Notes: generated by a model from the sequence alone, not told the origin. A DNA stretch of 64,000 nt from Pholis gunnellus (GCA_910591455.2 OU342820.1:1960441-2024440), one strand, 5' to 3'; numbered from the stretch's first letter, positions 21,364 through 32,760 are shown. Made by a program: numbers and translations.

Positions 21364-23581
21364 ACTGACAGATCATTACCAATTAAAAAACGATCACACA
21401 CATACCTCCCATTTCGTCTTGCCCCATGTTCCCCGTCTCCATGTCAACAGTCTCTGAAATGGTAAATTGATAGAATATTAATTGTTGGAAAGCTGAAACT
21501 GTTCAACAATTAAAAAATAATAAAAATCAAGAACATACAAAAGTACAACAGCTGGACTGATAATATCAATATCTGAACAAAAACACTAATTTCACTTTAT
21601 CGTAAAACTCGACAAACAAAATAAAACTCATAAATACTGCCTTGGTTTATCTATCCACTAACTCTGGCTTGGTCAAAAAAGAAACCTCAATTCACCATGT
21701 CAGGTGTGAAAATAAACAAAGAGGCGTGACTTAGCAAAAGGCGAGTTAAAGTCAAGTACTTATATTCTTGAAGAGTTTCATGGCTGAAATACATGGGGCA
21801 CGGATGAGAAGCGTCATGTTGGCAGGGCGGAGAGCAAATTATTTACCTGCTACAGAGTAGCATGCGATTGTGTACCAGCCTTACTGTATGCATATTGAGT
21901 TTTACCAAGTGGTTATACAGACTTTATATATTAACTGGTACTGAATTAATTAACTGGGTCATTTTAACTTTAAGATCATGGATACACAGATTTAATTGAT
22001 TTACTTTAATGTGAAATGGAAAAACACCCATAAGGGTGTTTTTTGTCTGCTGGGTCTCATTGCCTCTGGTAAGATGAGTTATGTGTTTTTTAATCCTTTT
22101 TAAAACCAATAGTACTCGGTTTTACACAGTTCTAGGTAGTTTTAACCTGCAGTGACACGTAACCGCACATAGACCAGGCACGTGAAAATAGAAATGAGCA
22201 GTGTGGCTTTCATTGTGAGTGTAGCAGATTCAGTTAATTTTAATGGTCTCTGCTGCGGGCAGCAGACATGACGCACAGCATCCTTGCCCCATGCTCAACT
22301 ATAGTTGTTATCAATGTTACAATGTTATCCTTTTTTAAATTTACTATAAAAAATATAAATAAATAAAATATAATTGAACTTAATACCGTTTACATCAATG
22401 TGAATCTCATCCAGACTCTTTCCTTTAAATTCTCCTAGTCGTCCCTGTTCCAATGCCAGAAGCACTTTGCTCACTTTGGCTAGCTGTAGGGTGCCCTCTG
22501 GAAGGCGGTAGTGCTTCCTGTGGACATTGATGTTATGGCCAAGGAAATCTGCCAACTGATCAAGTTCTGTTGTCTTTATATTGAGAACAGTTGAGAGGGT
22601 AGCAACGTGCTTCCTTAGTTTGGTCGAGGTCAGCGCTTTGGGTTTTTTTACCTTATCACATTCGTGAACAAACTGCCTGATGCAGTCGGAACCCCTGATG
22701 GAATGGACAGAATGTGGCAAGGCAAACAAGAATTGATTTTCATTCAGCACTCCACATTGTTCTCGCTTCTCGTTCAGAATGTCCAGGGATTCCCTCATGA
22801 GTGGGGTGAGGAGAACAGGAACTTTCCTTCCTCTCTTTACTACGACAGTTATCCGGACAAAATGGTTACAAAGTTTCTGCTCCAGTGGCGCGAGGGCCAA
22901 GTTAACATCTTCATGTGTTTCTGATAGGTATGAAGATAAGGGCATTCTTGATACCTCTCCTTCTCTCCGGCCATTGAAGAGAATAACTTGTGCCAGGGTA
23001 ACGTTAGCCAGGTCTTTCCATTTTGAGGGCGAAACCTCTTCTCTCATGGCATTCAAGAGTTGCTGCCGTTTCTCAGACAAATGAGAATGAAGATTTTGGA
23101 CATCCTCCGTGAATGGTAGGAGTTGAGGAGAATTCCACTTGGCTTGGTCAAGTTGAGTAAGCGCTTGGCTTGCTATGTCAAATCTCCAACTTTCTTGGTA
23201 TAGCTGTGCAAATTCGTTAGCATCTTGGGCTGCTTCTTTGTCTTTCGTCTTCAATCCTTCAGACTTAATAAACATGGCTAAAGCATGCAAGCTGTGTCCA
23301 ACTTTGCGAGCGAGAGATGGACGTTGATATTTGCCAGTTTCATCACTGAATCCAGCTAGGCATCTTGCAGCAGTGACAACATGACCATACATTTCTGGTT
23401 TTATGCGTTCTTTGATCGTCTTCATAGGTGTAATTTGTTTTGCTGTTCTGGACCTTTGCACAAAGATTTTCTCAATCTGGACCTTTTGGAACTGAGCTGA
23501 ACATGTATGCACTAACAGATAATGAACTATAGATGGAGCCACAATGCCATCTTTGGCATCTAAGCTACAGTGTGTAAACAT
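19298..23581 (-). CDS. Crypton-like tyrosine-recombinase-domain protein, four exons
   Basis: A spliced minus-strand gene. Exons: 23581-22387, 21453-21406, 20460-20347 and 19515-19298, each with AG/GT borders; every junction is phase 1 and all join in frame to a TGA. The large exon encodes a tyrosine-recombinase-like catalytic domain of the Crypton type. It has FNGRREGEVSRM (first catalytic Arg), TSTKLRKHVATLS (second Arg box; the usual His of HxxR is Thr), and LADFLGHNINVHRKHYRLPE (His, then Tyr). Exons 2 and 3 are acidic linkers (EAEEGSEEEG). The last exon has a basic C-terminal domain, KRSWTPEECAAE..PGKADCQRC..LRNRSWKGIKYFIKNRI, with a CxxC. Such proteins are numerous in fish, probably domesticated or mobile Crypton relatives. 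The N-terminal exon is not identified: the frame opens just after a TGA near 23606 and an acceptor may lie there. No stop or frameshift was seen. Confidence 0.7.
21333..21361. repeat. AT microsatellite
   Basis: A pure AT dinucleotide run in an intron of the Crypton-like gene, 45 bp from its second exon. Confidence 0.9.
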
Positions 23582-23619
23582 TAAGACACTGGCAGTGTCT
23601 CAAACAAAAGGCTTTCTGT

Positions 23620-23920
23620 CAAAAAGGGAACGATGTGAACTGTGAGATTTTAAACCACTGAAAAGCAGCTTGGGTGAACAGAGATAAATGAAGCTCAAGA
23701 ATCCAAGAGGGAATGAGTCTTTAAACATTGTGATTAGTTAAGCCTTTATGTTTTTTTCCATTACATGGTGAAAACGCTCTAATTGCTAGAGAAAATATTT
23801 AGCTCAATTATTTCAAAGGTTTTAGTATATCCAAAAGAAAGCATCTCAAACCTACAGCACATTTTCACCTCTATTAGTGGTTCAAAGTAGAGAGAGACAG
23901 GAAGCAGGGGGAGTGATAGT
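23620..23920. other. Upstream of the Crypton-like gene, nothing recognised
   Basis: No further exon of the minus-strand gene could be recognised here. No promoter motif was supported. Confidence 0.35.
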
Positions 23921-23924
23921 AGAA

Positions 23925-24135
23925 AAGCATTTTTTAGACCTGAGGGTTGCCGGTTTGATCCTCTCTGATGAATCTAGGTGGAATAGAAAGATTAGAGAGT
24001 GATTGGCTCATACCCACCACTCATATGCCCTCGAGCAAGGTATTGAGCCCCTTAATGCTCCAGTGGAGCTGCTCAGTGTCCAGTAGATGACTGTGGTTGT
24101 TTTAAGCAGGCGTGACTATGTGTACCAGCTTTGCT
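23925..24135 (+). mobile_element. Degenerate tRNA-type SINE
   Basis: GAGGGTTGCCGGTTTGATCC fits a B box, and CTCGAGCAAGGTATTGAGCCC followed by GCTCAGTGTCCAGTAGATGACTG fits the body of a common fish SINE. The 3' tail is not clear, and indels are evident. It differs from the SINE at 11455 and 39258. Confidence 0.5.
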
Positions 24136-24339
24136 CAGTGGTTAAAGAAAGGGGCAAAGGGCGCAAAATTCAGACTCCATCAAAGCTACTTGTGACTGTG
24201 ACAAAGTTAGGTTTTAAGACATTTTAGGTAACCAAAATGTGACGATTAACTTTCATGAAGTGAAAACACAAAGATGAAAACAGGACAACAGCCAGACCAG
24301 ACAACACCGTGGTAGCAATCTGTCAACCAGAAGGTAGCC

Positions 24340-24625
24340 CCACCCTAAAGCATACCCTGCTTTATGGTCTATAAATGGACCATCATTTACTAAATGAACA
24401 TCATGCTGTATTGAAGAAGACTTGAAACTAGAGATTGAGGCCATAAACTCATGTTTACAATGTTTACTGAGGTAATACATCAAGAGAGAAGTAGAGTCAT
24501 TTTCTCATAGACTTCTATACAACCAGAGGAGTCGTTGCTGGACATTAGAGAGAATGCAGGTTAAAGGCACTTCAGCATTGACTTCACTTTTCGGACCCGG
24601 AGGTTGCCACCTTGTTCTACAAGAA
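24340..24625 (+). repeat. Fish dispersed repeat
   Basis: Contains GAGGCCATAAACTCATGTTT, TTTACTGAGGTAATACATCA, TCATAGACTTCTATACAACC, then AAAGGCACTTCAGCATTGAC and GACCCGGAGGTTGCCACCTT, an order familiar from a repeat found in many perciform genomes. It is non-coding. Recognition is by eye only. Confidence 0.45.
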
Positions 24626-24629
24626 ATAA

Positions 24630-25640
24630 AGACTGGTCAGATGACTTGAATCCTTTTTCTTCACCTTGTTTTTCTCAGACATGAACATACACAGCCTGCT
24701 GTCTGTGGTGCGGGAGTTAAAAAAATGTTTTTGATGACCTAATTTGTGGATGAATGTAAGCAGATCTCACTGGGGCCTCCTGTTCCATTTCATTGTTGCC
24801 AAGCTGAATACACAGTCTGGTCTGAACTGTTTGCATTTGGATTACATTCACAAGCCAAAGGTCACATGCAAAGACTTTGGAACTGGTTATTTTTTATACT
24901 TGGCAAACAAATGATGCGGTATGATAAATACTAGAAAAGTTGATGACACATTCGACATCACTGCAGAAAAATTGTGGGTCAGAGATTAGTCTATAAGCTA
25001 TTTATTCATGGAGCTTCATTTAGTTCCTGATATCAGTATCTGTCAAGTTATTTTCCTAAACACGTTCTCATTCTATAACTTGGGACAATCTCTGGTCACA
25101 CTGCATTGGAGGTTTTACTGAAAACTTCAGTTTAAGCTCTTTCATAATGTGGGGTGTAATGAACAATGCAGCCTGTGAGGGGTGCTAGCATGGCTTCAGC
25201 CTTTCATGTTGCTAACACACAGCATACAAGCTGCTGGCAGGGAGGGAAGTGAACAGCTGCTTTTTTTAGAGTTGCTGGTGGCCAGAACATAGCAGTGAGC
25301 TGCTGCCCAGCTTATAGGAGTAAAGACGTGTGCAGAAGAAAAGAATCTCAGAAAGTTAATCTGGCACAGTATTAAGAATATAACAAACTTGTAATGGGAA
25401 ACCTTTAGTACAAATGACCCATATTACAGACAGGCCCCAGGAGTCTGCAGGAGAAAAGGTCTCTCTCATTCACGCTGCTTGATTATGAACACTGCCCGGG
25501 GATATTGCTGAACTTCAGATAATCGTGGTCGACCGGAGCCTTTGGCTTTGATATCCTCAACAAACTCACCTCAGAGCTGTGTCCTCCAACACACCTCTGC
25601 TCCTCTCAGCACTGCACGTAGGAGGCCCTTAATACACTAC
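24630..25640. other. Non-coding stretch
   Basis: No supported exons. The short open frames at 24746-24934 and 25542-25733 carry no recognisable domain. Confidence 0.35.
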
Positions 25641-25642
25641 AC

Positions 25643-26335
25643 CAGTGTTTTTCAACCTTTTCTGAGCCGCGGCACATTTTTTACATTAAAAAGATCCCGC
25701 GGCACACCAACAACCAAAAACGTTACAAAATGACATCTTTTAGCATAATACAGCATAGATGGCATGGTGTCAAACTCAATCACAGAGAGAGACAAAACAA
25801 AAAATTGGGACTACATTGAGGGCCAAATAGTCACCATTTAATAAACAGGATAGAAGGGATATTGGACAAAGAGAATACATGTTTAGGTAGCTACATTATT
25901 GTATGCATACGTACCAGAGCCAGATGTTTGGCATCTTTTCTTGGCTGCCAGTTCATTAATATCTGGGGTTAGGTTCTGTGGAAACCCTCAAGATGGAGTG
26001 AAGTTGTGCATCAGTGACTCCTGTGTGGGTTTTTGTTCATCTTCATCACAGAGAAAAGCTGCTCACACAGGTATGTGCTTCCAAACATGCAGAGCGTTTG
26101 AGCAGCAGGTACAGTAGGCGGAGTTAAGGCATCATTTCGGGGATGAAGCTTGGAAACTGCAGCACCCACAGAGTCAAACTTTGCCTTGAGTGTCATTACA
26201 CTGGAGGTCTAGCAGCTCCATGTGGATGTGCACAAGTGCTCTTTCCACTTCAACTGCAAACGGATTGCTGAGCAGTTCAAATTTAAATTTCTTAGCTGCA
26301 AAGTCGGCAAACCGCCGAGTGAACTCCGTGCCAAG
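25643..26335 (-). mobile_element. hAT (Charlie-like) 3' end, copy 2
   Basis: Starts with the same CAGTGTTTTTCAACCTTTT terminus as 12571-13263 and is near-identical through its length, differing by scattered substitutions and a 7 bp insertion near 25945. The minus strand encodes the hAT C-terminal block (CMFGSTYLCEQLFSVMKMNK at about 26060). The upstream reading (EFTRRFADFAAK-like) is kept better here than in copy 1. Both are remnants of the same family without catalytic regions. Confidence 0.8.
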
Positions 26336-26942
26336 TGCCCCCAGTTATGAGCAACATGCGCAGTCGGAACCTACCATCCACTGGGTGCCTGGGTGTTACG
26401 TTATGTGGCGGCCGCGGAGGTGAACTTAGCGTGTTTGCGGTCCTCAGTGCTGCACAAAAAATAACAAAGCAGTGAACGCCACATGGCTGCCTAGTTCAGT
26501 TTAATATATATATTTAATATAGTATATTGGCACTAGAAAAGCATGACGTCACAAAAAGATCAGAGACACAATCATTTGTCCAGATCAAAGGCAAAGAAAC
26601 TCTATAGGCTACCCCAGACTTTACTTCTCCAAACTAGTTATTAAGGACTTTCAAGAGACACCAGTACAGTGGAAGGAAGAAATATAAATGTCTCAGGACC
26701 AAATGAATGATCTTAGGTCTAAAGGGGGCTCAGCATGGCAATTATGTCAAGTTGGCCCAAATGAATGACCTTGGGCAGCTTCCAAATGACTTGCAACAAA
26801 CAGTGCGTGAGCTTAAAGACGAGATGATGCAGGAGGAGTAGATACTTGCTGGCCATAATACAGTTTTTTACAATTGAATATACACTAAAATCAAAAGTAT
26901 TACACAATTATCCAAACCGTACAGTCAAGGAGCAAAACTCGG

Positions 26943-28513
26943 CCCAGATTTGCACCACTATAAGTCTGCCTCACACTGTTTGCAAAACAATACACACAGT
27001 GATTTGCAAAATACTAAACCCACTTCTATACATTACACACAGAAGTATATCAAGATGTCACTTCCTTGCAATTCCAAAGCACTGAATGTCAAATTACCAC
27101 ACCTATGTGCCAATTGATTAAACACTGCCGTCAGGTGCGCAAACACAAGATTGCTTAATTGTAGACACACCAATCAGGTTTAAGCACAATGAAATGCAGC
27201 AGGTGAGTTCTTTCTTCAACCAAAATGGAAGGAAGGAGAAGAGCGAGGGTGAGAGGGGGAATCCACGGAGAAGGAGGAAGAGCCAGAGGCCGTGCCAGAG
27301 GTAGAGGAAGAGGAAGACCTGAAGCAGCAGGAGGAGGTGAAGCTCAAAGAAGAAGATCAAATTTAACCAATGAAATTCGCACAACTCTTGTGGACCATGT
27401 TGTGAACCATGGATTGACGCTGAGGGAGGCTGGACTGAGAGTTCAGCCAAATCTCAGCAGATACACAGTGGCATCTGTCATTCGGACATTTAGACAAGAA
27501 AACAGGTAAAAAATAATAAGTTTACAGCTGCTTATGCTGCTCTATGCTGAACTACACAATCTTGTCTTTCACTGTATTTCAGAGAGTTTTACAAATGGAT
27601 GCTGAGGCAATCCCTCATGAATTTATATATATTGATGAGGCAGGATTCAACCTCTCAAAAGTAAGAAGGAGAGGCAGAAACATAATTGGCCACAGGGCTA
27701 TAGTCAGTGTCCCGGGGCAACGTGGGGGTAACATCACCTTTGCGCTGCCATTACCCAGAATGGAGTCCTCCTCCATCATGCCAATATGGGTCCATACAAT
27801 ACACCTCACATCCTCACATTTTTGGACAGATTGTACAACATCACAGCAGTTAACAACATGCACCAGATGCAATACATTGTTATCTGGGACAATGTATCAT
27901 TCCACCGCTCTGCTCTGGTCCAGAACTGGTTTCAGCACCATCCGCATTTCGCAATCGTATACCTGCCACCATACTCTCCATTTCTGAACCCAATTGAGGA
28001 GTTTTTCTCGGCTCAGGTACCCCTCATTCAGGCCATGGAGGAGGCCTGTGACCAAATTGAGCCCGCAGCCATACAAGGATGGATTCGGCATTCAAGAAGA
28101 TTCTTCCCTCGCTGTCTTATGAATGAGGATATTGCCTGTGATGTCGATGAAATTCTCTGGCCAGATCCAGCGAGGCGAAGAGATAACGTGTAGCGTTTTC
28201 TGTACTGTATTTTCAGCTTTTTTTAGATATTTTTATTTCTTCTTTTTTTTGTACTGGATACAATGTTATGTTTGTCTGATGCATGAAAACTGGGACATGT
28301 TTTGTGGTTATTGTTGTGAATCTCCATGTTGACATGTTGACTAATTTGAGTATATAGAGAAAAATAAATTATATTTTCAGTCTGCAGCATTGGTCTTGTG
28401 TGGTGTCTAATGTATACTGTTCAAGTGTGTTTAGTGTTTTGCAAATCACTGTGTGTATTGTTTAGCAAAAAAAAAGTGTGAGCAGACATTGTGCTTATAG
28501 TGGTGCAAATGTG
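26943..28513 (+). mobile_element. IS630/Tc1/mariner-type transposon, decayed
   Basis: Subterminal inverted repeats at 26943-27027 and 28431-28513 share ATTTGCACCACTATAAG, a CTCACACT block and AACAATACACACAGTGATTT followed by GCAAAAyACTAAAC. The transposase remnant lies between them. Outer ends are uncertain: ACAGTTTTTTACAATT (26866) against ACAGTTCACACAATTA (minus strand near 28787) could extend the element on both sides, in which case the right flank is about 250 bp longer than the left. Confidence 0.75.
27225..28193 (+). pseudogene. Tc1/mariner-superfamily transposase remnant
   Basis: A DDE transposase, which cuts and rejoins the element's ends. Codons 27225-27509 encode an Arg/Gly-rich N-terminus (RGRARGRGRGR) and a helix-turn-helix-like part (LTNEIRTTLVDHVVNHGLTL). 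The catalytic part follows from about 27582: first Asp in EFIYIDEAGFNLS, second in YIVIWDNVSFHRSALV, and Glu in PPYSPFLNPIEEFFSA, with 35 residues between second Asp and Glu (DD35E by my count). Damage: the segment between the two parts is short and contains stops (27510-27580), either a short intron or a deletion; a one-base frameshift lies near 27738; and an in-frame gap follows FFSA near 28015. The C-terminus DEILWPDPARR ends at a stop at 28191. It is not functional as it stands. Confidence 0.8.
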
Positions 28514-28821
28514 GGCGATGTGTTGCACTTTCTCTGTGTGCTTCACTTCCACTACTCTAATCACTGAGAAGTAGAATTGCTAAAAGTGTTTTATGTTTTC
28601 AACAGCAGTGTGTAACTGGTCCAAACCGAATTAAGTCATATGCAACGTGTGTGTTTCATACGGTAACAAAATATGGTTTTGATAAATTAGTGTATAGTTT
28701 TTACAAGAGTGTTTCATTTTGCAAACGATCTGAGGTGTTTTGCTAATTGGGTTTGTGGGTGTGCTAATTGTGTGAACTGTTTTGAAAAACAAAACAAAAC
28801 CATCAAAATCGTGCTTAAGCA

Positions 28822-29052
28822 ATCGAGAAAAACTGTAATTTCTCATCTGAGAATCAGAGAAATGAGAGCCTCCTGGAGAATACACCTGCTGTTGAGATGT
28901 ATGAGATTTGTCCTGAAGAGAGCCTCCTGCCAGCTCCAGCTGCTGAGACTCAGACCAGACGTTGGTGGTTTCGCTGTGCCAAAGGTCTACTGACAGCAGG
29001 ATTGGTTGTTGGCATCGCTGTCGCTGGACTGGGAATAGCGAAAAAACATTAA
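28822..29052 (+). CDS. Candidate terminal exon with a C-terminal membrane anchor
   Basis: Not recognised. An open frame of about 75 codons ends in TAA at 29050. It is Glu/Ser/Pro-rich at first (ENQRNESLLENTPAVEMYEI, PEESLLPAPAAETQT), then RRWWFRCAKG, then a hydrophobic run GLLTAGLVVGIAVAGLGIA and a basic end KKH. That is the layout of a tail-anchored membrane protein. A possible acceptor lies near 28840. It lies just past the mariner-type element and before the PHD-type exons on the same strand; whether they form one gene is unknown. It could be chance, but the ordered composition argues for a real exon. Confidence 0.35.
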   Translation: MEKNCNFSSENQRNESLLENTPAVEMYEICPEESLLPAPAAETQTRRWWFRCAKGLLTAGLVVGIAVAGLGIAKKH

Positions 29053-29157
29053 TGTGTGAGACTGGAGTATGCAACCTGCAAGAGATCATATATTCGCACA
29101 AAGATAACATGTTGTGAGTGTGACACCCACAATGTGTTGTCACATGTGTGTTATGTA

Positions 29158-29219
29158 TTTGTGTCTGTCTCTGTCTGTCTCTCTCTCTCCCCGTCTGTCT
29201 GTCTGTCTCTCTCTCTCTG
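29158..29219. repeat. CTGT/CT microsatellite
   Basis: CTGTCT and CTCTCT runs in a pyrimidine-rich block. Confidence 0.85.
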
Positions 29220-29546
29220 AAAATAATGTTTATTTTCCTTGTTTAGTGCTGTATGGAATTGGTGTCCACTCAGTGGAACGCCAAGCCGTCAGGGGAGAAG
29301 GCAGACAGAAACCAGAGGAAGCAAAGGCAGAATCTCGTGGTCGGGGACAGAAGGCGGAGTCGTTTACTAGGGCAGAGGCAAGGCGGAGAAGTCCAAACGG
29401 GCAGGGTCGGCAACGGGAAAACAGTCACTGCGGTCAAGTGAGCTGTCAGCCGCAGAACGTCGGTCACGTCAGCCGAGAACAATATCAGGATGAAAAAGAC
29501 ATTTTTCAGAAAATAATTAAGATTTGTATTATATAGAGCACTTCAG

Positions 29547-31171
29547 GGGTCAAGGGCTCCTTCAGAGCTGATGAGGCCAATGATGATGAGAGACCTTTTG
29601 GTGGGAGCAGTTCCTCCTTGGTAAGTATTTTGTTTGCGAAAACATTTTTCTCAATAATATTATAGTAAAGTGGTGGTTTGTATGAAAATATATAGATGTA
29701 GTGATAGTGTTCAGAAAAAAGTAACATAATCAATTTAGAAATGCCGTGCCAATCATGAAAGACTTCAATCAACACCCCATAAGCCCTCATGGTAAATTAT
29801 TTAAGTAATGCATGTTTTTGCATGTACTGTTTTTTGATGTTTTGTTATTTAATATTCATTTCTTGTTACAACAAGGTTACAAGGTTTTTATTTGTCATTG
29901 TACGATAGGGTTGCACAACGAAATATAGTTTGTAGTCCAAATTTGCTATATAGGAAAGGAAACATCCACCCTATGTATATATATATATGGAGGGTGGAGG
30001 ATAAATTAAGGACTCTCACAGCCAGAGTGACCCTACTATACACATTACACACCAAAAATCCTCAATGTTAAAGCCTACATTGACTTTAATATTTGAGTTA
30101 TATGGTGTTGATTCTACATGTATTTAATTGTTCTTATTGTGTTTGATTAGATTATGTAGAACCCAGTTGTAGTTGTCAATGAACTTGGTTTGTGTAATTA
30201 TTTGTGTTCTTTTGAAATGTAAATTGTAACTTTGTATTGTACCTTTACATTTCTTATAGGATGACAAGGATGTTCAAGACAGACATTTGTCTCCCTGCTC
30301 GAAAGAAGAGGCTGAAAGTCATTCAGCATTTAATGTACTATCTTAGAATATTATTAAAATAATAATTTATTTTTTTCTTCTAAATGACACCCACCATCTC
30401 TTATTTTTCCAGGAAGTGTTGGAGAATGCAGCTGATAGTGACACTGGCCATTTGACACCATTGGTGAAGCAATTGTATTTGTGCATTTGTTAATGGATCA
30501 AAGTTTTTGTTTTGGCATTTTGTAGATGTAATTGAGAATGGACAGTAGAGGGCTGACAGGAGGGTAGAGAGAGAATGGGAATGTCATGTAACAAAGGTCG
30601 CCATTCAGTCACATCCGTGATATTGTGGTTTACTTTTCTGCCACTAGGGCACCTCTTGTTTTAATCTTGGCAATGCAAACAAGATGGTGTTCCTTCTTTT
30701 GAGATTCCAGGAATATTCAAATGAACACATTGCACAAAGAGGCTTCATTGTCCATCACAGTCTCAAAGAACATTTGCTATCATCTGCATCAAGCCACTCT
30801 GATATATCCATATACTCTGCCTTGCTCTTTTCCTTGGATTTGCACCATGGCAGCTGGCAAATTCAGATTACCTGTCCTATTGTTGATTGTCAATCAATCA
30901 AAATAACATTGTACCAGCTGTGACCATGACAATAACAATGTCCCATTTGATTAAATGATGAAAACAATTTCAAATTTAAATAAAGTTTGCTTTTGGGGTG
31001 AATTCCTGTTTGAAATCTCTTTCTCAAACTAAGTTGTTTAAATTTTTCCTTTTTCAGATTCAGTGTGACAGCTGTAACAGATGCTTCCATGCCAACTGCC
31101 TGCAGATGGAAAAATCCCTGCTTTTAAAAATAAAGAACAATGACTGGAAATGCTGTTTGTGCAACAATTAA
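29547..31171 (+). CDS. Candidate spliced gene ending in a PHD-finger half
   Basis: Four exons with consensus borders join in phase 0: 29547-29620 (..GSFRADEANDDERPFGGSSS), 30260-30334 (DDKDVQDRHLSPCSKEEAES..), 30413-30463 (EVLENAADSDTGHLTPL) and 31058-31171. The last reads IQCDSCNRCFHANC, a linker, then NDWKCCLCNN and stop; this matches the second to fourth metal-binding pairs of a PHD finger (CxxC, HxxC, WxCxxC). PHD fingers usually bind histone tails, so a nuclear role is an inference. The first CxxC and the true N-terminus are not seen and should lie in an exon I could not identify; 29247-29437 is open but does not fit the phase. It could be a host gene or a mobile-element gene. Confidence 0.45.
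29870..29990 (+). repeat. Retroelement 3'-end-like remnant
   Basis: TTTTTATTTGTCATTGTACG followed by GGTTGCACAACGAAATATAG and TTTGTAGTCC resembles the 3' tail of a common fish LINE/SINE family. It sits in an intron of the PHD-type gene model. A short TATATA run follows. Confidence 0.4.
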
Positions 31172-31497
31172 ATCCACATAGAGTATTTGTTATGTTTTTT
31201 GTCTCTTTTTATATGCCCCCTTGCTATATATGTCTGTGTGAAGAGGGTGGTGAGATATGTTTTGCGTTTCATGTTGTGTTTTTATCTTAAAAAGTTTTTC
31301 TTTGAAACTTGACAATTACAAAACAATTAGTGTGCATGTGTTCCAACTGAATCCCAATCCAAATACATTAGTTTTAGAACAATGCCTTTGATCACCACCA
31401 CACTAAGGAGGTAGAGCTATGTCCAAAATGACACAAAAGACCAAGGCTTTTACTAAGCTTAATGTCTAGATTTTCAATATAGACAATCGAAACAGAC

Positions 31498-32150
31498 ATA
31501 CAGTAAAATTACATTAATGGACATAGTCGGAGTAATCATGAACAAGAATCCATTGAAAATGTACTACAACCTCTTAAGGAACTGTATATTAAACAGTTCA
31601 AATATGAGGACATTATGAATATCATAATTTCATTTGAGTTGACTTTGCCTTTCATTTTCTAAGAAACTGTACAGTAAAATCGCATGAAATTAGACATGAA
31701 CATAGTAAGGGTCCTCATCAACAACAATCCAGTGAAAGTTTGATATAACCTTTTCTGAAATTGTTTTTATAACCTGTCAAATATGGGGAAATTCTGAATA
31801 TCATAATTTCATTTGAGCTGACTTTGCCTTTAATTTTCTCAAAAACTGTACAGTAAAATTATAGTGGACATAGTAGGGGTCCACTACTATGATTGATTTT
31901 ACAACAATCCAGTGAAAGGTTAATATTACCTCTTAAGGATGTTTTTTAAATATCCTGTCAAATATAGGGAAATTATTAATGCCATTTGAGTTAACTTTGC
32001 CTTTAAATTTGTCAAAGACTGTACAGTAAAATTACATTCAATTTGACATGGACATATATTCTGAACAGAACTCCAATGGAAATGTTAGCTAACCAATGAA
32101 GGAAATGTTTTTATGACAGATCAAAGATTATTATTACGTAATATTATAAT
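31498..32150. repeat. Tandem array, about 175 bp unit
   Basis: About 3.5 degenerate copies. The word ACAGTAAAATT (or AATC) recurs at about 31500, 31671, 31850 and 32023, each time preceded by CTTTGCCTTT.ATTTTCT.A and followed by GACATGGACATAGT, a CAACAATCCAGTGAAA-like block and TGTCAAATATRGGGAAAT. Divergence between units is roughly 15-25 percent by eye. The array lies just after the PHD-type exons. Confidence 0.75.
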
Positions 32151-32319
32151 TGTCAAACCCTTTTTAAATTAAATATAGTACAGCAGTGTTATTTCAGATT
32201 TGATTGTTGTTGGATTTCATATAATGTACAAAATGACGTTGTTTTTTAAAAAATTGGGCAAATTATTGATCAAATATAGGTCTATTTCCGGGCTTTTTGG
32301 GCTATCCAAGCACCCGTAC

Positions 32320-32760
32320 CGTAGCTCCACGAAGAGACGAGCATTACATTTCAAGCACCTGCTGACGTGACCGAGGTTCCGCGGATGACGGACCACTTGA
32401 CCGCAATGCAGTCGGGAACACAGCGGTGGAGACTTTTACTGCATCACACACGTCTGTGATCACACGTCCCTGAAGCTGGAGGTTTAGCGCAGTGAGATGC
32501 TTCGTTATGTTGCACATAAAGCCAGCTCACATCGCCACGTTTCGTCCCGGAGCTCTGTGGTGTGGCGGCCAGTTATGATGAACAATGATATGTTCTGGCG
32601 GGCCGTTGTACCGAGGGCCGGATATATGCTGACAATTTAATGACAAGTCTCTCAATGTGTTGATCCTTACGAGGCTTTTCATCTGGGTTATTGTGTTCAG
32701 AGTCTGCATTTTTCCTTTTCAAATATTTCTCCGTCGCTGTTCGTCTTGTCACCGTAACCT
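32320..32760 (-). mobile_element. hAT (GTF2IRD2-like) remnant
   Basis: A GC-richer island. On the minus strand a decayed frame reads CNITKHLTALNLQLQGRVIT, matching the ITKHLN.LNLKLQG block of GTF2IRD2-type hAT proteins. Upstream of it TGGCGGCC and GGGCCGGATATATGCTGA occur, like internal parts of this family. Ends are not clear. Confidence 0.55.

Noticed and set aside
27510..27580. Firm intron call in the mariner-type transposase
   Set aside because: Donor and acceptor words exist, but the acceptor AG that restores the frame overlaps apparently coding sequence; a deletion explains it equally well.
32527..32709. 60-codon minus-strand frame as an independent gene
   Set aside because: It lies within a hAT remnant and does not follow that family's reading frame.
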